Shown: piece after piece, positions 43,275 to 53,700 of the stretch | How the letters are laid out: every line of letters begins with the position of its first letter | Numbering within the stretch: the stretch's first letter is position 1 | Assembly (NCBI RefSeq): GCF_030929615.1 | Contig: NZ_JAVFVU010000044.1 | Location: forward strand, 1 to 58,752 | Length of the DNA: 58,752 bases | Origin: Dyadobacter sp. LHD-138 | Lineage (GTDB): Bacteria > Bacteroidota > Bacteroidia > Cytophagales > Spirosomataceae | Direction: 5' to 3' | The notes under the pieces: generated by a model | What the model saw: the letters and a program-made list of their open reading frames with translations, nothing else | Databases searched by the model: none | Told to the model about the DNA's origin: nothing | Translations under genes and position numbers: made by a program

Positions 43275-45149
43275 ATGGCTAAAATTATACATGTGCTCAT
43301 ACTGCTTTTGCTGATTTCTTCGGTAGGCGATCCTGTGGTTTGTTGGGCGCAGGATAGTTCGCCGCTGAGCCTGGAAAAACTCGGTGAACTAAAAAATATT
43401 TCGGTAAAAAACGAGCTGAAAAAGGGAATCAAAGTTTCAGGGATGGCTGGGGCTAACTTCGTATACTACCATGCGGCTGGTATTACCGACCGCAGAAGTA
43501 TTCCGTTTAATACGCTTTTTACGGGTAATCTGAATGTTGATCTTTTTGGCAAAATTAAAATGCCTGTCAGTTTCAGTTTGTCGAATCAGAACATAAACTG
43601 GTCACATCCGTTTGACCGGAAGTACCAGTTTATGCAGCCTTTCAACCGGTTTGTGTTAAAACCGACCTACAAAGGCTTTACACTTCAGGTGGGTGTCTGC
43701 AGCATGAATTTCTCTCCGTTTACACTGGCAGGGCATCGTTATGATGGTGTGGGACTTGAATATAAATCAAAGCAAAATCCATTCTATTTTGGGTTAATGC
43801 TGGGTAATCTGCGCCGCGCGATTCGACGGTCCGCCGCGCGGGTGGACAGCACCGGCGTGGCTGACCGCCGTGCGACAGACCGCAACAACATTCCGTCCTA
43901 CAAAAGATCGGGAGTCGGCCTTCAGCTTGGTTACCGACAGAAGGAAGATAAAGTGGAGCTGATCTTTTTTACAGCTGCTGATAAACTGAGTTCGTTGCCC
44001 TATACCCTGGACGATTATCATATTTCACCGGAGCAAAATGCGGTTGTTTCTTTAAAGGGGGCTAAGGTGATACAAAAAAAATGGGTACTTGATGCAGAAA
44101 TTGCGGTTTCAGCAGTTACCCTTGATACCCGCGCGCCACGCTTGGAAAGGCAATCCAATCTCGTAAACAGTTACCTGGGGACGATCAGCCCGGGCAGTTC
44201 AACCGAATATAAAAAGGCGATAAAAACGGCGGTTACGTATCGGGGCAAGGGTTTTAATACGGGTGTTGAGTATAGCAGGATTGACCCGGGTTACCGGACT
44301 TTAGGCGCTTATTATTTTGCCAATGATCTGGAAACTTATGCCGGTAAAATAGCGGGACAGCTGCTTGCAGGCAAGCTGAATGTCAGTGCCAACGCCGGTA
44401 TTCAGCAGGATAATGTACAAAAGCAAAAGCTGAAAACACTCAAACGCTGGGTAGGGGCTCTGAATGTCACCTACGTGCCGGCTGAATGGATAACGACTAT
44501 GCTGAGTTATTCGAATTTCACGAGCTTCTCAAATCTGAGGCCAACGTACGATTACCTCAAACAGATCACCCCTTATCAGGCGCTTGATACACTCAATTTT
44601 AAACAGATCAATCAGAACATTCAGGCGGGTGTCAATGTGGTTCTGCCTTCCAAAAATGAAGATATTACCCAAAATATCGGGTTGAATCTGGTTATGCAAC
44701 GCGGTAGCGACCGCCGCGGCAGCGACAATCAGGGGAATTTGAAGGTTAAAAACAATTTGAGCAATACGTCACTGGATTACAGCTATGGTCTAAAACCGCT
44801 GAAAATGAATATTTCTGCTTCGCTGTATTATTCTGATAGTGACATTTCCGGGTTGACAGGCACGCAATGGGGACCGTCGCTGGGATTTGGCAAAGGGTTT
44901 GGAAGTCAGGACGGAATCCAATGGAAAACCCAGTTCAACGGCACTTACACCTCAGGAAAAATGGACAAAGTTTCTCAATCCATGCTGAATCTCCGCGCCG
45001 GTGTTTCTGCCAGTCTGACCCGGCAACTGAACCTGACCACCAACATCATTTACCTGAACCGAAAGAACGTCAGCACGGAGCGGTATATCCCGTCATTCCA
45101 GGAGATTACGGCCACGCTGGGGCTGGTTTATAATTTCTCGGTTTTGTAG
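43275..45149 (+). CDS. Outer-membrane beta-barrel protein of the adhesin/toxin locus
   Basis: A 624-aa exported protein with a signal peptide ending near VCWAQD (residue 26). The mature part is built of amphipathic strands with basic/aromatic turns (FTLQVGVCSMNFSPF, GVGLQLGYRQKEDKVELIFF) and ends in LGLVYNFSVL, consistent with a large outer-membrane barrel. It is not a PorP/SprF-type protein (those are about 300 residues). I recognise no named family. It lies 89 bp past the adhesin and just before the Ig-like repeat protein, so an export pore or anchor for these neighbours is plausible but unproven. Confidence 0.75.
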   Translation: MAKIIHVLILLLLISSVGDPVVCWAQDSSPLSLEKLGELKNISVKNELKKGIKVSGMAGANFVYYHAAGITDRRSIPFNTLFTGNLNVDLFGKIKMPVSFSLSNQNINWSHPFDRKYQFMQPFNRFVLKPTYKGFTLQVGVCSMNFSPFTLAGHRYDGVGLEYKSKQNPFYFGLMLGNLRRAIRRSAARVDSTGVADRRATDRNNIPSYKRSGVGLQLGYRQKEDKVELIFFTAADKLSSLPYTLDDYHISPEQNAVVSLKGAKVIQKKWVLDAEIAVSAVTLDTRAPRLERQSNLVNSYLGTISPGSSTEYKKAIKTAVTYRGKGFNTGVEYSRIDPGYRTLGAYYFANDLETYAGKIAGQLLAGKLNVSANAGIQQDNVQKQKLKTLKRWVGALNVTYVPAEWITTMLSYSNFTSFSNLRPTYDYLKQITPYQALDTLNFKQINQNIQAGVNVVLPSKNEDITQNIGLNLVMQRGSDRRGSDNQGNLKVKNNLSNTSLDYSYGLKPLKMNISASLYYSDSDISGLTGTQWGPSLGFGKGFGSQDGIQWKTQFNGTYTSGKMDKVSQSMLNLRAGVSASLTRQLNLTTNIIYLNRKNVSTERYIPSFQEITATLGLVYNFSVL

Positions 45150-45221
45150 GGTATGACCAGAGAAAAACTTGTAACCATCTCATTCAATTCAACAGATAAT
45201 CCAACCGGTAAACACATACTA

Positions 45222-48200
45222 ATGAGATCATTTATTTTGCTGCTCTGCCTTCTTACTGCTTTGTTCAAAACAAATTTGGCGGAAGCGTATAGCAGAACTG
45301 CTGAACACAAACCGGGTTTTATAAAGGATGAAAACCTTCCTGCCGCCCTGCATGACGGACGACATTTTTTTATCCGTGAACATGCCCTGGCCGGACAACC
45401 AAGTCAGGCAGAGATCGATGCGGCCATGGCTGCATCTGTGGCGCAAGGGCGGATCATCCAGGTGACGACCGGAGGACTGAACATTCCTTCCTTGCTGAAA
45501 GAGATCACCAGTTTGCCGGTTGTGTTTCGAAGCAGGATCAGCGGACATGATTATGACATTGTTATTATGGGCATGCATTTTACGCCGACGGGGGCAACGC
45601 TGAGCATGGGATGCCGGTTTACTTTGCCGGGCAACGCTTTGCCAGGCAACGCCTTGCCAGATTCCCAAACAAATCTCTATTTTGGTTCTAACGACATCGC
45701 CGTGTCCGGTAAAAGCGGATTTGCAGGTGATCTTCCCATATTAAAAACGTCACTGAGTGATGCCAAATCTTCGGAACTGGATGATCCTGGCAAGCTTTTG
45801 GGGGCGCAGACATCTTTCGCTGAGTTTGCGCTGCCGGGTTTTGGCAGTAATCTGACGATGGGGCTGGGTGCGGATTCCAAACTAAGTTTTACCTGCGGTG
45901 CCTTTAATACGTTTTCTTTATCTGGTTTTGTAAAAGCTTATAATCTTGTTGAAAAAGAGACTCCGGATGGAAAGAAGGTGGCTGATGGCAAACCTTTGCT
46001 GCTCGTTTTTACCGGTCAGCAGACTTCTGACTGGAAAGATATTTTTATTGACGCCAAGGTTGCGTCCGCGTTTCACGCGGCGAGTTACCCTGACCTTGGG
46101 TTTCATTTTGGTAGTGACAACCTGGCAAAAATTGATTTAAGTATGCTTCGCAACCCGGCGAATCTGCCTTCCTGTGCGCAGGTGTCGGCCGAAAGCTGGC
46201 AGGGTATCGCCTTTCCGACTTTTAAACTCAGGCTTCCTGCATTTTTCAAATTACGCTCGGCTGCAACGTTGGCGATGGGAAATGTGGCACCGGCCACCGG
46301 AAAAAATCTTTTCATGGATGCGAAGGGGCTGCTTGGGAGTGTTGGGGCGGAAAATGTCTACACGCTCAAAGAGGGTTATACCGACGAAATCAACAAGTAC
46401 GATATGTCGCTGGATAACCTGACGGCCAACTATTCCTGTAACGGCCAGGTAACGGCTTCGATGCTTGGAAAAATAGCCATGCCCTGGTGTGGGGGAAATT
46501 CAAAGTCTGATGCGCCTCTGCTCCGGTACAGCTTTCGGTATACCAATAACCGTTACGAAGTGTTTGTCAAGGACACCGAGCTGGGCAATTATGGTTCTGG
46601 TCCCTATGTACTTTCGACGGGTTCACAACTGGCTTTCAACGTAGCCGACAGCAAGTTTTTGATTCAAACAAAATCAACTGAAAAGCCTGTGATTTCGGCG
46701 GATGTGTATGGTAACAGCGTTTGCCGTGATTTTCCGGCAAAACTTTCCGCGTCCCAATGTACGGACAAAGCGCTGATATGGAGTACCGGTGCCTTGGGCG
46801 CCAGTTTGGAAGTTAAACCTGCGGTTACGACTACCTATACGGTTAAATGTCAGGATAAATATTGCGTTTCTGCCAGCGCTGATTCTTTAAAGATCACGGT
46901 TTACGAATCACTGCCAGAGCCTGCTTTGATTGCAGGGCGCGATGCTTTTTGCCGTTATGAAAGCACGGATCTGAGTGCCGATCATTGTGTGGGGAAAATA
47001 GAATGGAAAAATCCGGGGGACGGTTCGTTTGATGGCTCCGGCGCAGATCAGCGGGTACAGCATGCCAGTTTTTCAAACGTAAACCAGGCTACTGATTTTA
47101 CTTATCTGGTTCGTTGTAACCTGAATGGCTGTCTGAGTCCGGAAACGGCGAAAACGCTGCGCGTTAATCCCGAACCTGCTGCTCCGAACCTGTATTCCAA
47201 TGCGCCCAATAACACCATTGATAAAAACGGCAGTGTTACCATCGGGGGAAACTGTGCCAATGGTGATCGTTTGGTGTGGGAGAATTTGCCTCCGGGCGGC
47301 GTTCCGCAGTCCACGGTGACACTGGCTTCCACAACCAGTTATGCTGCGATTTGCCGGAACGATGCGACGGGCTGCCAAAGTCTGTCGAAGGGGTCGATCA
47401 CCATCAACGTTTTATACTTCCCACCGGCAGCACCGACAAACCTGGCTTTTTCCGCTGCCGGAACCAACTTTCTGACATTGACGTGGCAGGATAATTCAGG
47501 TAATGAAGACGGGTTCACCATTTTAAGATCCACCTCGCCAACGTTTGCCAATGCGCAGACGGTCGGTAATTTGGGGGCTAACATCACATCCTTTCACGAC
47601 AATGGTTTGACGGAGGGCATCACGTATTACTATCAGGTCATTTCGCATAACCGGTACGATAATGGTTATTCAGACTGGGCCTCCAGAAGTACCGTCATTA
47701 CACCCGGTGCTCCCGAGCTTCGGGCAGATAATCAGAATATTGTTAAGGGTACCGCGGCGCGTGTATCGGGGTATTGCCCGGTTGGAAATCTGGTATGGAC
47801 CGTTCCGGTTGGTTATGGCGGCGGAGAAAGGGTTCAATACGAGAATACCACTTACTGGGCGAAGTGTGTGAATGAAGGGGTTGAAAGTGGCGGGTCGAGT
47901 ATTACGGTTTCTGTTTACGTTCCTACGCCGAATTTGCCTCAGTTGTCAGCAGCGAGTACGAATATTGAAAAAGGAAGTCATGCGAATGTATATGGTACTT
48001 GCGCGAGTGGCACCCTTGTATGGACGGCCCCTGTTGGTTATGGAGGAGGTGAACGTATCCAGCAGGAAAGCACGACTTATTGGGCTAAATGTGTGAATGA
48101 AGGTGTTGAAAGTGATGGTGCGAGTATTACGGTTTCGGTGTATGACAAACCAGTCGTCCCTTGTAACCCGCCATCAACACCTTGGATTTCTGTTGATGAC

Positions 48201-49919
48201 ATCACAATCACTTCTGGCACCTGGGGAACGCTGACTGCTAATGGTTGTGATGGCGGTTCGATCCAGTGGAATACCGGTTCAACCGACCGCAGCATAGGTG
48301 TGAACCAGGGCGGATATTATACCGCCACCTGTACAGTTCGCAATGACTGCGGAAGCAGTACCAGCAATGATGGCGGGACGGTCAATGTACAGAATGCACC
48401 TTGTAACCCGCCATCAACACCCTGGGTTTCTGTTGATGACATCACAATCACTTCTGGCACCTGGGGAACGCTGACTGCTAATGGTTGTGATGGCGGTTCG
48501 ATCCAGTGGAATACCGGTTCAACCGACCGCAGCATAGGTGTGAACCAGGGCGGATATTATACCGCCACCTGTACAGTTCGCAATGACTGCGGAAGCAGTA
48601 CCAGCAATGATGGCGGGACGGTCAATATTCAGAATGCACCTTGTAACCCGCCATCAACACCCTGGGTTTCTGTGGATGACATCACAATCACTTCCGGCAC
48701 CTGGGGAACGTTGACTGCTAATGGTTGTGATGGCGGTTCTATCCAGTGGAATACCGGTTCAACCGACCGTAGCATTGGCGTGAACCAGGGCGGGTATTAT
48801 ACGGCCACCTGTACAGTTCGTAATGACTGCGGAAGCAGTAGCAGCAGTGATGGCGGGACGGTCAATGTTAGTACACCAACCTGTGATCCTCCTTATGTTT
48901 CCCAGGTTACGGTCGATGACATTACGATCAATTCTGGCGGTGAAGGCCGGTTGTACGCCAATAATTGTAACGGCACGATCACCTGGAACAACCAAAGCCA
49001 TGATAATCCGCTTGTGGTCCGTGATGGCGGCGGTTATGTTGTAACCTGTTCTGTGTCCAAAAGCTGTCCTGACGGGTCTGTCCTTTACAGTACCAGCAGC
49101 GATGGCGCGCAGGTAAATGTCTGTAATCGGGCATTGGCAGACATTCAGGTTCCGGATATACAGGTTCCGTCGGGTGGTGGTTATCTAACAGCCACAGGTT
49201 GTAACGGGGGATACATCCGTTGGAGTAATCATGCAGAAGGAACAAACCAAATCTGGGTAAGTGGGGAAGGTAGATATAGTGCCACCTGTTATAGATCTGA
49301 CAATTGTGGTGGCGAAAGTCAGGCAACAGATGATGGTTATGTGACAGTGACCAATAACTGTCAGAATCAACCTAATCCTTCTCTTTTTGGAGAGAATACG
49401 GTAAACAAAGGGCAGTACTTCGAGTTGCGCCTCGACGGCTGTTCCGGAGCATCCGCAAGACTGATGTGGTCAGGGGAAACCCGGAACGTAAATGAGGGGA
49501 ATTATCTCGTTTTCAATGGATCTATTGAAAGCGACAGAGAATTTAGGGTTGAATGTTTTAAAGATGGTTGCCCGGCGGTCTCAACTTCAAAATTTGTTCG
49601 TGTTTCTGCTCCATGCACGCCTCCGAATGCTCCTGTTGTTTCGGCGATTGATGAAATCGAAAGTAACCAAGATTTTACAATAGCTGCGGTAGGCTGTTCA
49701 AGTGGTAGTACATTTAACTGGTCCCATAGCGGGACACCAACGCGTATTTCCACAGCTCCCAGAGGAGTGGGGTCATCAGGGCTTATTACTTCAATTACTT
49801 CCGATACAGATTTTTACGTGTCCTGTGTGCAGAATGGATGTGAAAGCCCTGTTGGTCATAAGGCGGTTAGAATCAAAAAACCTGTAGATGAAACACCAAA
49901 TTGGCAGCTACTGCCATAA
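45222..49919 (+). CDS. Large secreted Ig-like/FN3 repeat protein
   Basis: A 1566-aa protein. The ATG at 45222 is chosen because it opens a proper signal peptide (MRSFILLLCLLTALF, cleaved near AEAYS); an in-frame ATG at 45153 would bury it. Residues 30-480 form a unique region with a short PGNAL duplication. Then come Cys-containing Ig-like domains, an FN3 domain (about residues 736-826, FLTLTWQDNSGNEDGF), two copies of a GYGGGER unit, three nearly identical 80-residue domains (980-1219, VDDITITSGTWGTL) and diverged copies to the end. No T9SS tail is visible. The same Ig-like domain recurs in the 126-aa lipoprotein and the TANFOR toxin downstream. Surface scaffold is the likely role. Confidence 0.75.
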   Translation: MRSFILLLCLLTALFKTNLAEAYSRTAEHKPGFIKDENLPAALHDGRHFFIREHALAGQPSQAEIDAAMAASVAQGRIIQVTTGGLNIPSLLKEITSLPVVFRSRISGHDYDIVIMGMHFTPTGATLSMGCRFTLPGNALPGNALPDSQTNLYFGSNDIAVSGKSGFAGDLPILKTSLSDAKSSELDDPGKLLGAQTSFAEFALPGFGSNLTMGLGADSKLSFTCGAFNTFSLSGFVKAYNLVEKETPDGKKVADGKPLLLVFTGQQTSDWKDIFIDAKVASAFHAASYPDLGFHFGSDNLAKIDLSMLRNPANLPSCAQVSAESWQGIAFPTFKLRLPAFFKLRSAATLAMGNVAPATGKNLFMDAKGLLGSVGAENVYTLKEGYTDEINKYDMSLDNLTANYSCNGQVTASMLGKIAMPWCGGNSKSDAPLLRYSFRYTNNRYEVFVKDTELGNYGSGPYVLSTGSQLAFNVADSKFLIQTKSTEKPVISADVYGNSVCRDFPAKLSASQCTDKALIWSTGALGASLEVKPAVTTTYTVKCQDKYCVSASADSLKITVYESLPEPALIAGRDAFCRYESTDLSADHCVGKIEWKNPGDGSFDGSGADQRVQHASFSNVNQATDFTYLVRCNLNGCLSPETAKTLRVNPEPAAPNLYSNAPNNTIDKNGSVTIGGNCANGDRLVWENLPPGGVPQSTVTLASTTSYAAICRNDATGCQSLSKGSITINVLYFPPAAPTNLAFSAAGTNFLTLTWQDNSGNEDGFTILRSTSPTFANAQTVGNLGANITSFHDNGLTEGITYYYQVISHNRYDNGYSDWASRSTVITPGAPELRADNQNIVKGTAARVSGYCPVGNLVWTVPVGYGGGERVQYENTTYWAKCVNEGVESGGSSITVSVYVPTPNLPQLSAASTNIEKGSHANVYGTCASGTLVWTAPVGYGGGERIQQESTTYWAKCVNEGVESDGASITVSVYDKPVVPCNPPSTPWISVDDITITSGTWGTLTANGCDGGSIQWNTGSTDRSIGVNQGGYYTATCTVRNDCGSSTSNDGGTVNVQNAPCNPPSTPWVSVDDITITSGTWGTLTANGCDGGSIQWNTGSTDRSIGVNQGGYYTATCTVRNDCGSSTSNDGGTVNIQNAPCNPPSTPWVSVDDITITSGTWGTLTANGCDGGSIQWNTGSTDRSIGVNQGGYYTATCTVRNDCGSSSSSDGGTVNVSTPTCDPPYVSQVTVDDITINSGGEGRLYANNCNGTITWNNQSHDNPLVVRDGGGYVVTCSVSKSCPDGSVLYSTSSDGAQVNVCNRALADIQVPDIQVPSGGGYLTATGCNGGYIRWSNHAEGTNQIWVSGEGRYSATCYRSDNCGGESQATDDGYVTVTNNCQNQPNPSLFGENTVNKGQYFELRLDGCSGASARLMWSGETRNVNEGNYLVFNGSIESDREFRVECFKDGCPAVSTSKFVRVSAPCTPPNAPVVSAIDEIESNQDFTIAAVGCSSGSTFNWSHSGTPTRISTAPRGVGSSGLITSITSDTDFYVSCVQNGCESPVGHKAVRIKKPVDETPNWQLLP
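48159..48878 (+). repeat. Three near-identical 240-bp tandem repeats in the Ig-like protein
   Basis: Units 48159-48398, 48399-48638 and 48639-48878 are each exactly 240 bp (80 codons). Units 1 and 2 differ at only a few bases; unit 3 has some silent changes and diverges in its last 20 bases. Older, diverged copies follow. Such identity shows recent expansion or gene conversion. Confidence 0.95.
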
Positions 49920-50215
49920 GATGTAATAGCAGCGGTGTTTTGTACAAGGACATGAACTCAAATTCACGTACCAGTGGCCAAACCAAATGTGTGGGAGGAA
50001 TCCAGTGCGTAACTTATACGATAACAGTTTCCGACGGTAGCAACCAATACAGCGATCAACCTGATACATGTGGCAGTTGTGTGGTGTATACAGGCTGTGA
50101 TGGCTCAAAGAGGGTTGGAAGTTTCTCCGGAATGCCAAATGGAAGCACCTATAAGATGGATGCACAGGAAAATTCCATCACATGCCGCGGTTGTTACTCC
50201 ACAGCTAGCCATTAA
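49901..50215 (+). CDS. Cys-rich 104-aa frame, possible shifted C-terminus of the upstream protein
   Basis: This frame overlaps the end of the Ig-like protein by 19 bases in the -1 frame and opens with TTG. It encodes a Cys-rich sequence (IRCNSSGVLYKDMNSNSR, then KCVGGIQC, DTCGSCV, CRGCY) with no signal peptide, odd for a protein in a secreted-protein operon. The simplest reading is that it was the C-terminal domain of the 1566-aa protein before a one-base indel near 49892-49919. A separate, translationally coupled gene is the alternative. Confidence 0.45.
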   Translation: MAATAIRCNSSGVLYKDMNSNSRTSGQTKCVGGIQCVTYTITVSDGSNQYSDQPDTCGSCVVYTGCDGSKRVGSFSGMPNGSTYKMDAQENSITCRGCYSTASH

Positions 50216-50244
50216 TAAAGCAAGACAGAAACCCATTAATTGAA

Positions 50245-50625
50245 ATGAAAACTATAAAAATCTCTCTCCAGGTCCTTTTAGTGACAATTGTATTTTCCTG
50301 CAAAGAGGGAGATCGTGATGCGATAATATCTGCTGACAGTATTGAAATCCCCGATGAAGATCGTAAGCCCTTTGACCCTGCTGCACCCGTGATTCTCGGT
50401 CCGGATGAGGTGGAGAGGAATAAACCTTTTAGCCTACAAATAGCCAATTGTGACTACGAAGGTGTAAGCATAGTCTGGTCACCCGCCCTTTCTTGTCCTG
50501 ATGTGAGAATTACTCCTTGCGGGTTATGTGCTTTGATCGAGAGAACAACAACTTTTTCTGTTACGGTCCGTCAAGGTCCTCGTCAAAGCGCAATAGGATA
50601 CAAAACAGTTCATGTAAAAGATTGA
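50245..50625 (+). CDS. Small lipoprotein with one Ig-like domain of the locus
   Basis: A 126-aa lipoprotein: signal peptide with lipobox IVFSC (Cys19), a short acidic linker (EIPDEDRKPFDP) and one beta domain with PVILGPDEVERNKPFSLQI, SIVWSP, Cys-containing strands and a final YKTVHVKD. This domain is the same as the repeats of the 1566-aa protein, whose last copy reads PVVSAIDEIESNQDFTI at the corresponding place. It lies 29 bp after the Cys-rich frame and 99 bp before the TANFOR toxin start. A membrane-anchored adaptor that pairs with the large repeat proteins is a reasonable inference. Confidence 0.75.
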   Translation: MKTIKISLQVLLVTIVFSCKEGDRDAIISADSIEIPDEDRKPFDPAAPVILGPDEVERNKPFSLQIANCDYEGVSIVWSPALSCPDVRITPCGLCALIERTTTFSVTVRQGPRQSAIGYKTVHVKD

Positions 50626-50724
50626 TTCTTAAATCCTTCATTCGATTTATTAATCCGGATGAACAGTAAAAAAACAGCGGGTCGTACAGGACCCAGGAAT
50701 TATATAAAAAATAATATTACGCTC

Positions 50725-53700
50725 ATGCACTATCGTTTCGTTCGCGCCCTGTTGTTATTATTGGCAGTCCTGTTGTTTTTCAGGGATGTGCGTGCCCAGT
50801 CCACCGACCAAAACTACCCGGTCACCGCCCAGGCATTCATTGTCTCTCAGCCAAACCAGCGTCTGTCGTCCTATTTTTCGAGCACTACCGCTTTAACGGT
50901 GAACCTGCTGCTGAAAGATCTGACGAAAAACAGCATTCAGATGTATCTGAAATGGAGTATGGAGGGCCCTGGCGTTCGGGTGTCAAGCATGGACGGGTAT
51001 ATTCCTGCGAACCTGATTACACTGGACAGGGGCATGATCCGGCGTTTTAGCGGTCTGGACCTGCAACACGATTATTTTCGTCAGGATTTAATCGAGGAGC
51101 AGGGATTGGGGAATTCTCCTTTGCGAACGAATTTACCCGAAGGCTTTTATACCTTCAGGGTGCAGGCGTTAGAAGCGGGCACGGGGCGTGAGGTTTCCAA
51201 TATCGGCGAAACCTATTTTAGCATTACCACGCCTCTGCCTCCGATCATCAACATTCCTTTCAACGGGGCCACCCTTGGCGGGGCGGAGCTTACGATGACC
51301 GAGCCTCAGCGGGTAAATATCCAGTGGATGCCTCGTCATTACCGGATGCCCGGCAATATCACAACGTATGACCTGAAAGTCTGCAAAGTGCCAGACGGCT
51401 ATGAGCCCACAGAGGCATTAGACGCCTGTGTAAACCCGGTGATTGATGACAAAGGTAACCCGGGTACTTTTTATCCGGGCAATACGGGTATCGGAAATAG
51501 CCTGATCGGTGCTTTGGAGCGCGGTGCCCGTTATGCGGCGCGGGTTACGGTGCATGAGTTTGATACGGATGGGAATGAGGTCGTTTTTGTTAACGAAGGC
51601 CGGAGCGAAGTAAACTGGTTCCGGTATGGGAAAGAGTGTATTTCGCCGGAAAGTTTTGTGATTACAGAAACGGGGCCGGGGAGGCTCCAACTAAAATGGG
51701 AGGCGGCGGCAGACGTGGACAATTATAAAGTGTTATACCGAAAAACGGGTGACACCAAATGGACAGCCCAAATCGTTTCAGCAACGACAGCCTCGATTAC
51801 AGACCTTGCGTTGGGTAGTTATGAGTTTGCCATTCAATCGGGTTGTACGGATATAGTCCCCGATTCTGTTCAAACCTTCGAGGTTACGGATGAAAGTGAC
51901 GACTTGGAAGACCTTCCCATCGTACTGACAGATCCGATGCAAATCCCGGTGCAGGTTTCGGGTTGTACGGCGGTCACCCCCGGAGAGCTGGCAGATTATT
52001 ATTCCAATTTTCCGGGAGCCGATGCTCCTGGAACAGATGGTTCGGTTCCGTCTGATACTACCGTAAAGCTGAAACTTCCGGGCTGTGCCCTGCAAAGCAG
52101 TGCCTTTTCAGTGTGCAGTCCGGAGCATCCTATGGTGCCTTTGCCAACCGGTGGCACTGCCCTAACAAACCTGAAAACCGGGGATGTATTGGGGGTTTAT
52201 GATTTTGCTGTTTTTATAACCGAGGCTAGCGGCTCCGGAAGTTTTAGCGGTAAAGGGTTGGTGCGTCTTCCGTTTATGGAGGGAACACTGGCACTGGCAG
52301 AATTCAGTGGTGTAGGGGCCATCCGAAGCGACGATGGCAATGGTGGCTGCGTATATGAGGCTACGAACTTTCGTTTGCTGAACGTTCCACAGTCGGAAGT
52401 AGCGGCGGCGAAAAGTAAGCTTTTAAGCACGCTGGCACAGCAGACAGATCCGGCCGCTTATGCAGGAACGCTTGCGGGAGCACTGGCTGGTTATGAAGCA
52501 TTAGCCGACAGCGGGGTGCCGCCCACGACTTCTGATTCCTTACTTTGTCCTTACAAGACTGCGATCTTACAGGCGAGTGAAGAAATCCGGAAAGCACTTG
52601 TGGAAATAGGTGGGGATAATACTGATCCACGCATCACGGATATTCTAACTGAGCTGAAAACCATTACCGATCAATTGACGGCCGGAGTTCCGAAAGTGGA
52701 TAGCATCACGCATAAATATCAGGACCTGATCAGTAAGCTGGATGCGTTAATGGAGGACAGCCAGTCAGGCGAGCCAGGCAGCGGCCCCGGCAATCCGGTG
52801 TTTGCGATCCGTAATGTACAGGTGGGTGGTATTGACAACAAATCAGCACGTATTAATTGGGAACTGTCTGGTGGCACGGCGAGCAAATATATCATCGAGT
52901 ACCAGGATAAGGACGGGGCTATTCTTCAGGAAACTGTAACAAGCCCGCTGATTAATTTGTCGCGTCTGCGGGAAGGGATGGAGTACAAGTACAGGATATT
53001 GGCGTATAATGGGGATAAAGTAATTGCTGCTTACGGGCAGGATGTGTTCCAGACAATCAAACGAAGAATCGGTGATCCACAGAATTTGCAGTATGCAGCG
53101 AAGACTGATGATTCCAGGGCTGTAAGAATAACCTGGGATGCCAACAAAGACCACCGGACTTATAAACTGGTTTATGTAGATCAAAACGGAATAGAAAATA
53201 CCGTGTATCCTACGACAAACCAGGCCGATATCAGCGGACTGGAGCGTAACCGTAGTTACCCTTACCGGATTATGGCTTATGGCGATGATGGGCTTTTTAG
53301 TGAAGAAGTTCCGGGACAGTTTAATGTTGGTACGGTTTGTGAAATAAGCCTCGTTGCATCGATTCTGCGTGTCATGCCTGGCACCCCAGTGAATCTAAGT
53401 GTGAGTGGTTGTGTCGACGAATTCAATAAACCGGGCGTAGTTGAGTGGGTAGATGGTTCCAATTCCACCATAGGGCGTAAGGAGGATATTACAGTTACTC
53501 CTCAGGCAACAACAATCTACAAGGTTACTTGTCTTTTAGATAAACTACTTGATAATGGACAGAAAGAACATGCAGGATGTTCTAAACAGGAAACGGTGAT
53601 TGTTGAAAAGAAATGTGAAGGAGTAACGGCAATTGCTTCCGCGGTTTCGATTGAACAAGGGGAACCGGTAATGCTGAAAAGTAGCGGCTGTACTGGTAAA

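Noticed and set aside
43275..45149. PorP/SprF-type partner of the SprB-like adhesin
   Set aside because: The protein is about twice the usual size of that family and lacks its typical sequence features, so only a general outer-membrane barrel call is supported.
45153..45221. Earlier in-frame start for the Ig-like protein
   Set aside because: It begins four bases after the stop of the barrel gene and would place 23 polar residues before a clear signal peptide.
48077..48535. Minus-strand open frames of 72 codons repeated within the Ig-like protein gene
   Set aside because: They are antisense shadows of the 240-bp tandem repeats, identical to each other only because the coding strand is repeated.
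49871..49919. Programmed -1 ribosomal frameshift into the Cys-rich frame
   Set aside because: The A6 run at 49875-49880 is followed in the -1 frame by a TGA at 49889, so slippage there would not reach the 104-aa frame. No slippery heptamer was seen between 49892 and 49919.
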